Of a stretch of 42,813 bases of DNA, positions 7,558 to 15,762 are shown piece by piece. Origin of the DNA: Candidatus Liptonbacteria bacterium (GTDB taxonomy: Bacteria > Patescibacteriota > Minisyncoccia > UBA6257 > 2-01-FULL-56-20). The notes under the pieces are model-generated. The model saw only the letters and a program-made list of their open reading frames with translations, searched no databases and was not told where the DNA came from. Location of the stretch: positions 1 through 42,813 of the forward strand of contig JACQKT010000021.1 in assembly GCA_016204355.1 (NCBI GenBank), written 5' to 3'. A program made the position numbers and the translations under genes. Each line of letters begins with the position of its first letter. The stretch's first letter is position 1.

Positions 7558-10500
7558 ATGACTATGTTTATAAGTCTCCCGGGAACGTAAATTATTTTCT
7601 TTATTTTACCCGATTCAACGATATTTTTAATCTTTTCGCCGCCCATGGCAAGTTTTTCGGCTTCTTCTTTGCCGATACCGGTCGGCGCTTCCATTGTATC
7701 ACGTACTTTGCCGTTTATCTGAATAACCAATGTGAAAGTTTCGGCTTTGAGCATTTTAGGGTTGTATTTCGGCCACTGCTCAAGATGAATCGAGGTTCTA
7801 TGTCCGAGAACGTTCCGCCATATTTCTTCGGAGAGGTGCGGCGCGAACGGAGCGAGGAGTTTTAAAAAGACCGACAAATGACTAATGACTAATGACTTTT
7901 GACTTTTTTCCATTTCGTTCAAAAGAATCATCAGTGCGGAAATAGCGGTGTTATAACTCAGACCTTCTATGTCTCCAGTGACTTTTTTAATGGTTTGATG
8001 CAGTAATCTATCCAATTCCTTCGCATCATTCGCATATTGTTTCGCATCATTCGCATTATGATAGAATCTCCAAACCCTGTCCAAAAATCTTTTCACCCCG
8101 ACTATTCCCGCGTCCCGGAAATCACCCCCTTGTTCGAACGGCGCGAGAAACATCAGATACATCCTCAGGGTATCGGCGCCGAAATTCTTTACGTATTCGT
8201 CGGGATTGACGACATTGCCTTTCGACTTCGACATCTTCGCGCCTTCTTTTATCAAAAGCCCGTGAGCCCGGAATTTCGAGAACGGTTCATCAAAGTCGAC
8301 AAGTTCAACGTCCTTGAAAAACATCGTCAAAAACCTCGAATAAAGAAGATGAAGAACGGAATGTTCCGCTCCGCCGATATACATATCGACCGGCAGCCAT
8401 CGCCGTGTAATCTCGCGATTCCATGGAATTTCCGATTTTGTTCCGGAATTTGGAATTTTAACGCTGGGGTAGCGGAGGAAATACCACGCCGAATCCAAAA
8501 ACGTGTCGGAAACGTCGGTTTCCCTTCGAGCTTTCGCTCCGCATTTCGGACACTTGGTTTCATAAAAAGATTTAACGGTCGCGAGCGGCGATTTGCCCGT
8601 CCCCCGCGGACGAAAATCTTTGACGAACGGCAATTTTACCGGCAATTTGTTTTCCGGCACCGCAATCCAACCAGGGTTACCTAATTCACCTTTGCTAAAC
8701 GCAGACTTACGCTGACTTAACGCTGACTTACGCGGAAATTTGTCCGCGTTGGTCTGCGTGCGGTCCGCGTAGTTCTGCGCTTGTTTTTTGCATTCCTCGC
8801 AATATATCATCGGTATCGGCGGCCCCCAGTATCTTTGCCTCGAAATCAGCCAGTCGCGCAAGCGGTATTGCGTTTTTCTTTTTCCGCCGACGAATTTCGT
8901 TATTTCCCATTTGGCCTTTTCGGAATCTAGTCCGTCGAATTTGCCTGAATTTACAATAACTCCATTGCCGACAAAACATTCTTTGCCGCTTTCCAAAACT
9001 TCCCACATATATTTGAAATTGCCCAAGTTCAACCAATCTTTCATTTTATCGGCTTCTATCCAAACGGGTTTGTGATTTTTCATATCATCCGGGGATACGG
9101 CTTCTTTTTTATTTCCGGTAATTTCAAAAAGCATACCCCGTCCGACCGCATATCTATTCACGTCCTTGTGCGCGGCAAAAAAATGATTGTGTACTTCTTT
9201 GCCGAGATATTTGACGAATTTTATATTTGAATAACCCGTTTCTTCGATTATTTCTCGTTTGGCGGCTTTTACATAATCTTCGTTTTCTTCAACGCCACCT
9301 ATGATTCCCGAGTGCCAGCCGAATTTTTCCCAATCAAGACACAAATAACGGCTGCTTTCCCTGTCCCAAAGAAAAGAGTATGCAGTTTTTCTCCTGATTG
9401 TTTTTTTGTCTTTTCTAATTGCATCTTTGCCTTTGTCTGCGAAAAAATAAGGCGCGACAACTTGCGTTATCGGCAATTTATACTTTTTCGCGAACTCGAA
9501 GTCCCGTTCGTCGTGCGCAGGAACGGCCATAATTGCCCCCGTGCCGTATCCTGTTAAAACATAATCGGCAATCCATACAGGAAGTTCTTTTCCGTTGGCG
9601 GGATTAACGGCTTTTATTCCTTTAAGTTTTACTCCTGTTTTTTCTTTTCCCTCCGCGATTCTGTCTTCGTCCGATTTCTTTTTGGCTTTTCTAATATATT
9701 TCTTTACTTCTGCTAAATTCTGGATTCTAGATTCTAAATTCTCAATCAATGGATGCTCCGGCGCCAAGACCATATAAGTCGCGCCGAAAAGTGTGTCGGG
9801 GCGGGTCGTGAAAACGGCAATTTTATCAAGCGCGCATTCTAATATTGAGGGTTCTTCGGATGCGTTGAAATGCGTTCTATTCGCGCTGACTTCGATAAGT
9901 TCCCCATCCAAAGCATCTGAAAGTTTAACCGCTTGGTCACGGGGAATTATAGAATCATTACTATCATGCAAAATAATAATTTTCCCGGCATTGGTTTTAA
10001 TTTTATTGTAATTAAATTTCCAACCGAACGTTTTCGAAAATGGCCTTTCGTGGTCTTTGAATTTCGGCTCCAAAGATCCTCCGACAAGAACCAGTTTGCG
10101 AATAGGATATTTCAATTTTTCTAACGCTTTAAGCGCGACTACGGAACCTAAACTATGAGCAACAATTGTTGTATTTTTATCAAACTTAACTTTCTTCCAT
10201 AAAAACTCCATGTCTTCTTTTTCACTTGCCCTAGACTTATCGGAGTGCGGCAAAAGCGGCAGCTGGACTTTATATCCGTGCTTTTCTATCTCCTTTTTCA
10301 GCCAAGGAAAGAAATCTCCGGATGGCGAACCGCCATAACCATGCAATAAAGCGAAATTGGGCTCTTCTTTCGTCTTAACTTCGAAATCTATTTCTGCTCC
10401 TTCGCTTTTTCCTATCCAATTCCGTTGGGCGATTTTCACTTTATCCGACCAGTCGAGCCCTCCGCTGGCTGGCGGATTTATGTTCTTTAAAAGTTTTTCG

Positions 10501-11132
10501 GCGTAATTAGTGATTTTGAAAAACCACTGCTCGAGTTCCTTTTTGATTACTTTTGCATCGCATCTTTCGCATACTCCACCCGTTGCCACTTGCCCTTTGC
10601 TGTTTGCTCTTTGCCGCTGTAAAACCTGTTCGTCGGCGAGAACGGTCTTACACGACGGGCACCAGTTAACCGGCTGTTTTTTTCTGTAAGCGAGACCACG
10701 CCTGAAAAGCTGTATGAAAATCCACTGCGTCCATTTATAGTAGGCGGGGTCGTAGGTTTCTAGTTTCTCGTTCCAGGAAAATCCGTTGCCGATGGATTCG
10801 AGTTGTTTATAAAATCTTTTTTGCGAAATCTGTGCCTGCTCGGCGGGATGCGCGCCGATTTTTATGGCGTAGTTTTCCGAGTGTATGCCGAAGCCGTCCA
10901 ACCCTATCGGTTCAAAAACGCCGTTGCCTTTCATCCTCTGAAAGCGCCCGTAAATGTCGCTTCCGATGAAAGCGTAAGCGTTCCCGACGTGCAGTCCCTC
11001 CGCCGACGGATATGGAAACATCATCAGGTTATAAAAAGGTTTTTTGGCCTTTTTTATATCGGGTTCGTAAACTTTCTCCTTTTGCCAAACTTTTTGCCAT
11101 TTGGCTTCGATCTTTTTAAAATCGTACTTCAT
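7554..11132 (-). CDS. leuS: Leucyl-tRNA synthetase with inserted alpha/beta hydrolase and NUDIX domains
   Basis: PYPSAEGLHVGNAYAF (HIGH), editing FTTRPDTLFGATYMVLAPEHPL and MAVPAHDERDFEFA, RYWGPPIPMI, KMSKSKGNVVNPDEYV; start trimmed to MKYDFKKIEAKWQ. Confidence 0.95.
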   Translation of the reverse strand: MKYDFKKIEAKWQKVWQKEKVYEPDIKKAKKPFYNLMMFPYPSAEGLHVGNAYAFIGSDIYGRFQRMKGNGVFEPIGLDGFGIHSENYAIKIGAHPAEQAQISQKRFYKQLESIGNGFSWNEKLETYDPAYYKWTQWIFIQLFRRGLAYRKKQPVNWCPSCKTVLADEQVLQRQRANSKGQVATGGVCERCDAKVIKKELEQWFFKITNYAEKLLKNINPPASGGLDWSDKVKIAQRNWIGKSEGAEIDFEVKTKEEPNFALLHGYGGSPSGDFFPWLKKEIEKHGYKVQLPLLPHSDKSRASEKEDMEFLWKKVKFDKNTTIVAHSLGSVVALKALEKLKYPIRKLVLVGGSLEPKFKDHERPFSKTFGWKFNYNKIKTNAGKIIILHDSNDSIIPRDQAVKLSDALDGELIEVSANRTHFNASEEPSILECALDKIAVFTTRPDTLFGATYMVLAPEHPLIENLESRIQNLAEVKKYIRKAKKKSDEDRIAEGKEKTGVKLKGIKAVNPANGKELPVWIADYVLTGYGTGAIMAVPAHDERDFEFAKKYKLPITQVVAPYFFADKGKDAIRKDKKTIRRKTAYSFLWDRESSRYLCLDWEKFGWHSGIIGGVEENEDYVKAAKREIIEETGYSNIKFVKYLGKEVHNHFFAAHKDVNRYAVGRGMLFEITGNKKEAVSPDDMKNHKPVWIEADKMKDWLNLGNFKYMWEVLESGKECFVGNGVIVNSGKFDGLDSEKAKWEITKFVGGKRKTQYRLRDWLISRQRYWGPPIPMIYCEECKKQAQNYADRTQTNADKFPRKSALSQRKSAFSKGELGNPGWIAVPENKLPVKLPFVKDFRPRGTGKSPLATVKSFYETKCPKCGAKARRETDVSDTFLDSAWYFLRYPSVKIPNSGTKSEIPWNREITRRWLPVDMYIGGAEHSVLHLLYSRFLTMFFKDVELVDFDEPFSKFRAHGLLIKEGAKMSKSKGNVVNPDEYVKNFGADTLRMYLMFLAPFEQGGDFRDAGIVGVKRFLDRVWRFYHNANDAKQYANDAKELDRLLHQTIKKVTGDIEGLSYNTAISALMILLNEMEKSQKSLVISHLSVFLKLLAPFAPHLSEEIWRNVLGHRTSIHLEQWPKYNPKMLKAETFTLVIQINGKVRDTMEAPTGIGKEEAEKLAMGGEKIKNIVESGKIKKIIYVPGRLINIVI
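8961..9449 (-). other. NUDIX hydrolase domain inserted in LeuRS (approximate bounds)
   Basis: Exact NUDIX box GGVEENEDYVKAAKREIIEETGY (GX5EX7REUXEEXGU), between QVVAP and GVIVNSGKFDGLD of LeuRS. Confidence 0.9.
9825..10367 (-). other. RBBP9/YdeN-like alpha/beta hydrolase domain inserted in LeuRS CP1 (approximate bounds)
   Basis: FALLHGYGGSPSGDFFPWLKKEIEKHGYKVQLPLLPHSD, nucleophile elbow VAHSLGS, HDSNDSIIP, NRTHFN; located between SEGAEIDFEVK and IAVFTTRPDT of LeuRS. Confidence 0.88.
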
Positions 11133-11145
11133 GGGATAATTCAGA

Positions 11146-12006
11146 TTATATCGGAATAAATATCCTTTTGGAATTTTCAAAAACTTTATCCGCCATTTCA
11201 TCATTCGAAATTCCTTTTATCTCCGCGAGCTTTTTAACGACTTCGACGACGTAAGCCGGTTCGTTCCGCTTTCCGCGATAAGGCACCGGCGCGACGTACG
11301 GAGCGTCCGTTTCGCTCAAAATTCTGTCTATCGGGATCATTTTAATAACTTCGTTGTAGTTGGGGGTATCAGCCCGAGGCTGACCCGCCTTGGGCGGGAA
11401 TGTGACGACTCCGCCGAAAGTGAAAGAAAAACCCAATTCCATGAGTTTTTTCGCGTCATCCGCGGTGCCGGTGAAAAAGTGAACAACTCCCGGATTTTGG
11501 AGCTTGGAACTCGGGGACTGAAGAGTTTCGATAAGGTCGGCGAAGGCGTTGCGGCAATGTATCATCAGCGGCTTTTTGACGTCTTTTGCAAGCTCAATCT
11601 GCCGAACTAAGGCTTCTTTTTGCTTTTCTTTCGTTTCTTCCGATAACCGATAATAATCCAGGCCGCACTCTCCTATCGCAACCGTTTTCGGGTCGAGTGC
11701 GAGTTTTTTGTAATAATCGTAATCGAAATCTTCCCCGACGCTTGTAAACGACTTTGCCGCTTCTCCGCCTCCCAGTTCTTTTTCGTCATGATACGACTTT
11801 TCCGTATGTATCGGGTGCAGGCCTATGCTCGCATACAATCTTTCGGCATATTCGTTCGCCAATTTTACCGCACTCGCGGAAGTGTTTCGCTGCGTGCCGA
11901 CGTTTATCATAAAAACGTCGCTCTCCAGCGCGCGTTTTATGACTTCTTTCCTGTCCGCGTCGTAAGCCGCGAACTGAACGTGCGTATGGGCATCGAAAAA
12001 TTTCAT
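11146..12006 (-). CDS. tatD: TatD family metal-dependent hydrolase
   Basis: DAHTHVQF, IGECGLDYYR, MIHCRNA, SETDAPYVAPVPYRGKRNEPAYV. Confidence 0.93.
   Translation of the reverse strand: MKFFDAHTHVQFAAYDADRKEVIKRALESDVFMINVGTQRNTSASAVKLANEYAERLYASIGLHPIHTEKSYHDEKELGGGEAAKSFTSVGEDFDYDYYKKLALDPKTVAIGECGLDYYRLSEETKEKQKEALVRQIELAKDVKKPLMIHCRNAFADLIETLQSPSSKLQNPGVVHFFTGTADDAKKLMELGFSFTFGGVVTFPPKAGQPRADTPNYNEVIKMIPIDRILSETDAPYVAPVPYRGKRNEPAYVVEVVKKLAEIKGISNDEMADKVFENSKRIFIPI
11369..11398. repeat. Tandem hairpins TCAGCC-CGA-GGCTGA and CCCGCC-TTG-GGCGGG inside tatD
   Basis: Two adjacent perfect stem-loops read in frame within PPKAGQPRADTP. Confidence 0.75.
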
Positions 12007-13439
12007 TATTTGCGTGGGAAAAGATTTTCTGTTTTTTTGATATGAAAAACTTTATTTGTTCTATCGTAAGAAATCTGATCTTTAATTTTTTGAGCGGTCT
12101 CGGGAAGAAACGGCTCTAAAAGATCGGTGATAATTACCAATTCAATGCAACGGGACAATATTTTTTCAGCCCGCTCGCTTCCTTCTTTATACCAAGGTTG
12201 GTCTACGCTAAGGGCAGCATCGCTCTGTGCTATTCGTTTCCAACCGATTTCAAGAGCCTCGTCGAACCTGAATGTACTTATTTTATAATCATATTCTTCA
12301 TGTGCCTCTTTCAGTAATTTATGGAGAGGATGAGTGTAGTTATATTTAATGGGGCTCACCTTTTCTCCTAGTGTGGCAACGCGCGCGACCAAATTGCCTA
12401 GTCCGTTCGCCAAATCTGCGTTGTATCTTTCCTTCAGTTTCACTTCCGAAAAATCGCCGTCTTCGCCGTAAGGAATCTCTCTTAAAAGAAAATACCGCAG
12501 CGCGTCAACGCCGTACTTTTTTGCCAAATCAAGCGGATCAATCGCGTTGCCGAGAGATTTGGATATTTTAACCCCGTCAATCGTAAAAAAGCCGTTTGTT
12601 ACTATTCTTTTCGGCAAAGGTAGCTTTGCCGACATAAGCATTGCCGGCCAAATAACCGCATGGAAGCGAATAATATCCTTGCCTATCGCATGCACATCGG
12701 CTGGATGCTTCTGCCATCCGTCGATTCCAATCGCGGAGATATAATTTATCAGCGCATCGAACCAGACATATATAACGTGCTTATTGTCATTTGGAACAGG
12801 AATTCCCCACTCCTGTTTCTCCCTCGAAATGCTTATATCTTCCAAGCCACGTTCAACGAAACTTTTTACCTCGTGAAATCTGCCTTCGGGCGTAACGAAA
12901 TTCGGATTATCGCCGTAGAGCTTCAAAAGGTCTTTTTCGTACTTTTTCAGTTTGAAAAAATAATTATCCTCGGCTATCCATTCCGGTTTGGTTTTGTGGT
13001 CTGAACAAACGCCGTCAACCAAATCGACTTCTTTCATGAAGGCTTCGTGTCCTTTGCAATAAAGCCCTTCGTATTTCCCTTTGTAGATGTCGCCGTTATC
13101 CCAAATTCTTTTCCAGATTTCCTGGACGGTTTTGACGTGTCTTTCCTCGGTTGTCCTGATGAAGTCGGTATTACCGATGTTCAACGCTTCCCACGTTGAT
13201 TTCCATATGGCAGCCAGGCGGTCAGCATAAGTTTTTACATCTTCGCCGCTTTTTTTTGCCCCTTCAACGGTTTTTTGAGAGTTCTCATCCGTGCCTGTCA
13301 AAAAAATAACGTCTTCGCCTTTGGTGCGGTGATAGCGCGCCGAAACATCCGCAGCTATTGTCGTATATGCATGCCCGATATGTGGCCGATCATTAACATA
13401 GTAAATCGGCGTCGTAATATAAAACTTATTTTTCATCAC
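12006..13439 (-). CDS. metG: Methionyl-tRNA synthetase
   Basis: ITTPIYYVNDRPHIGHAYTTIAADV, FLTGTDENSQKT, KISKSLGNAIDP. Confidence 0.96.
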   Translation of the reverse strand: MMKNKFYITTPIYYVNDRPHIGHAYTTIAADVSARYHRTKGEDVIFLTGTDENSQKTVEGAKKSGEDVKTYADRLAAIWKSTWEALNIGNTDFIRTTEERHVKTVQEIWKRIWDNGDIYKGKYEGLYCKGHEAFMKEVDLVDGVCSDHKTKPEWIAEDNYFFKLKKYEKDLLKLYGDNPNFVTPEGRFHEVKSFVERGLEDISISREKQEWGIPVPNDNKHVIYVWFDALINYISAIGIDGWQKHPADVHAIGKDIIRFHAVIWPAMLMSAKLPLPKRIVTNGFFTIDGVKISKSLGNAIDPLDLAKKYGVDALRYFLLREIPYGEDGDFSEVKLKERYNADLANGLGNLVARVATLGEKVSPIKYNYTHPLHKLLKEAHEEYDYKISTFRFDEALEIGWKRIAQSDAALSVDQPWYKEGSERAEKILSRCIELVIITDLLEPFLPETAQKIKDQISYDRTNKVFHIKKTENLFPRK

Positions 13440-14455
13440 TGAGCGGCTGCTTTTAGCGCTTTTCTCCTGTCGCGGTCTTCAACTATTTCCTCGAAAATTG
13501 CCGCAGCCGGAACTGCGACTATCGCGCCCAAAAATCCTCCGACTTCTATTCCTACAAGAAGTGAGACTATGACAAGTACCGGATGCAACCCGGCCGTGCG
13601 CTTCATCAAAAGCGGCACCAGAATATTGGACTCGACCTGCTGCAAAACCAGGAAAGCTATCAAAGTATAAACGGCGAGAGAAAAAGAGTCTGAAGCGGCA
13701 ACCAAGACGGAAATTGCTCCGGCCAATATCGGTCCGACAAAAGGAACTAATTCCATTATGCCGGCAATTGCGCCCAGCATAGGCGCGTATTTTACACCCA
13801 GCAAAGAAAGAGCCAGCCATACCAGCAGCCCCATCATGAGGCTCAATATGAACTGTGCCTTGAACCAAAGAGCTATTCTTTTCCTTGAGCGGTCGAATAT
13901 TCTCAGAGCGTTTTCTTCGTAATCGACGGGTGAAATTATTTTTATGAAACGTTCCACGCCGTTTTTATTTACGCTCAGATAAAAAGAGATTATAAAAACG
14001 GATATTGCCAAGGTAAGCCCGCCGAAAATATGCGAAAGCGTTTCGAGTGGAGAAGTGCCGGTCGATATGAAGTTATCGACTATGCGGCTCATAAAATCGT
14101 TGATCGAGCGGGAAGTTTTGATGTTGAAAAAGGACTGCCACCATGTTCCGTGCGATGCTTTTTGAATGCTGAAAATCGCCTCATTTATGTTCACTATTAC
14201 GAGAGGAACGACAGCGTACAAGAACATTGCTATTATTCCCATCAGAATAAGAAAAATAAGTATCGCACCAATGGTTCTCGGCAGCCTTCTTTTTTCCATC
14301 GCGTCTATCGGTATTTCGAGTCCAGCGGACAAAACTATGGCCAAAAATAGACCCATGATTATATCTTTGGCAAAAAACATCAAACTTGCCAGCATGAGGA
14401 AAAACAAAACTTTCCATAAGCTGGTCCAAGATATTTCCAAAACCGTTTTTCCCAT
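13436..14455 (-). CDS. AI-2E/PerM family transporter-like membrane protein
   Basis: Multi-TM; GIMELVPFVGPILAGA and VGGFLGAIVAVPAAA signatures. Confidence 0.88.
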   Translation of the reverse strand: MGKTVLEISWTSLWKVLFFLMLASLMFFAKDIIMGLFLAIVLSAGLEIPIDAMEKRRLPRTIGAILIFLILMGIIAMFLYAVVPLVIVNINEAIFSIQKASHGTWWQSFFNIKTSRSINDFMSRIVDNFISTGTSPLETLSHIFGGLTLAISVFIISFYLSVNKNGVERFIKIISPVDYEENALRIFDRSRKRIALWFKAQFILSLMMGLLVWLALSLLGVKYAPMLGAIAGIMELVPFVGPILAGAISVLVAASDSFSLAVYTLIAFLVLQQVESNILVPLLMKRTAGLHPVLVIVSLLVGIEVGGFLGAIVAVPAAAIFEEIVEDRDRRKALKAAAQ

Positions 14456-14478
14456 TATTTTGGCGCCTTGTTCCTCTA

Positions 14479-15750
14479 TTACTTAAAACGTAGGATTTTT
14501 TTAAAAGTTTCCGTCTTTTTGTAAGGCCCTATCAGAGCCATATTCAGTTTTTCGTTTCTGAAGATTTGGCTGGCAACAGCCCTTACGTCGTCGGAGCTTA
14601 CTTTCTGAATCTTATCCATTATATCTTTCGGTTTCAACATCTTCTCCGAAAGGACCTCCTGCCCGCCGTAAAACCCTGCCAATTGGTCGGATGTCTCGAG
14701 CCCCAGAATAAAGTTCCCGACGATATGATCCTTGGATTTTTTAAGCTCGTTCGAACTTACCGGCTCCCTTGAAAGCCGCCTTAATTCTTCCAAAATCGCG
14801 CCGATGACTATTTCGAGCTTCTTGTGGTCCACGCCCGCAGAGACGGAAAAATAGCCGTGGTCCAAGAAAAGATCGCTCCCGGCACGGATGTAATATGCCG
14901 CCCCAAGCTCTTCCCTTATGCGGTGGAAAAGTCTTGAACTCATTCCTCCCCCGACCATATCGGCAAGAACCTGGAGTGCATAACGGCGCTTGTCGAAAAT
15001 ATCGAATGCCCTTGTTCCGATTACAAGATGCGTCTGATCGGACTCTTTGAATTTCGAAATTATACCCGGCCTGGACTGCCTTTCTTTTGTTTTTGTTTTT
15101 ATCACTTTCCGCCCCCGTTTCAATCTTGAGAAAAGTTCGCGTATGGAATCAAGGACCCTTTTTTGGTCGAATTCGCCGGCAATGACAACCACCGTGGCCC
15201 CTGCCACATAATGTTTGTCGCGATAAGCCACCAATTCTTCCCGCGTCAATCTACGTATCACTTCCTTGCGGCCCCCTATGTCCCACCCCGCGGGCTGGTT
15301 GCAGTAAAGAAGATGCGCAAAAATTTCCTGAACCCGGCGCATTGGGGTATCCTCATACATATTGATTTCTTCGATAACGACTCCACGTTCCTTGTCCATT
15401 TCTTCCGGATTGAAAGTCGGGTTCAGATATAAATCTGAAACTATCTCCAATATTTTCAGCAATTTTTCGCTCTGAGCTTTTGCCCAATATCCGGTGTATT
15501 CCTGTCCAGTGAAAGCGTTGTATTCCGCTCCAAGCGCGTCGAGTTCTTCGGCTATCGTTCCCGGCCTGGGCCTTTTTTCGGTGCCTTTAAACATAAGGTG
15601 CTCCAAAAAATGTGAAAGTCCGTTTATTTTTCTCGTTTCGTATTCCGAGCCGGCTTCCACTAAAACCAAAGCTGTGGACGCAAATCCTTTTTGCGGGGCA
15701 AGAATAACTCTCAATCCGTTTTTCAGGATTATTTTTTTGAATTCTTCCAT
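14479..15750 (-). CDS. M16 family (insulinase-like) zinc peptidase
   Basis: HFLEHLMFKGTEKRP (HxxEH), EYTGYWAKA, MVGGGMSSRLFHRIREELGAAYYI. Confidence 0.94.
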   Translation of the reverse strand: MEEFKKIILKNGLRVILAPQKGFASTALVLVEAGSEYETRKINGLSHFLEHLMFKGTEKRPRPGTIAEELDALGAEYNAFTGQEYTGYWAKAQSEKLLKILEIVSDLYLNPTFNPEEMDKERGVVIEEINMYEDTPMRRVQEIFAHLLYCNQPAGWDIGGRKEVIRRLTREELVAYRDKHYVAGATVVVIAGEFDQKRVLDSIRELFSRLKRGRKVIKTKTKERQSRPGIISKFKESDQTHLVIGTRAFDIFDKRRYALQVLADMVGGGMSSRLFHRIREELGAAYYIRAGSDLFLDHGYFSVSAGVDHKKLEIVIGAILEELRRLSREPVSSNELKKSKDHIVGNFILGLETSDQLAGFYGGQEVLSEKMLKPKDIMDKIQKVSSDDVRAVASQIFRNEKLNMALIGPYKKTETFKKILRFK

Positions 15751-15762
15751 CGTGCTTGTCTT

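Noticed and set aside
8961-10367. LeuRS insertions as frameshift or gene-fusion artefacts
   Set aside because: The frame is continuous, LeuRS sequence resumes precisely on both sides, and the inserted catalytic motifs look intact; assembly chimera cannot be fully excluded without reads.
11133-11204. N-terminal extension of LeuRS (MMKWRIKFLKIPKGYLFRYNLNYP)
   Set aside because: Overlaps the 3' end of tatD; MKYDFKKIEAKWQ is the canonical start.
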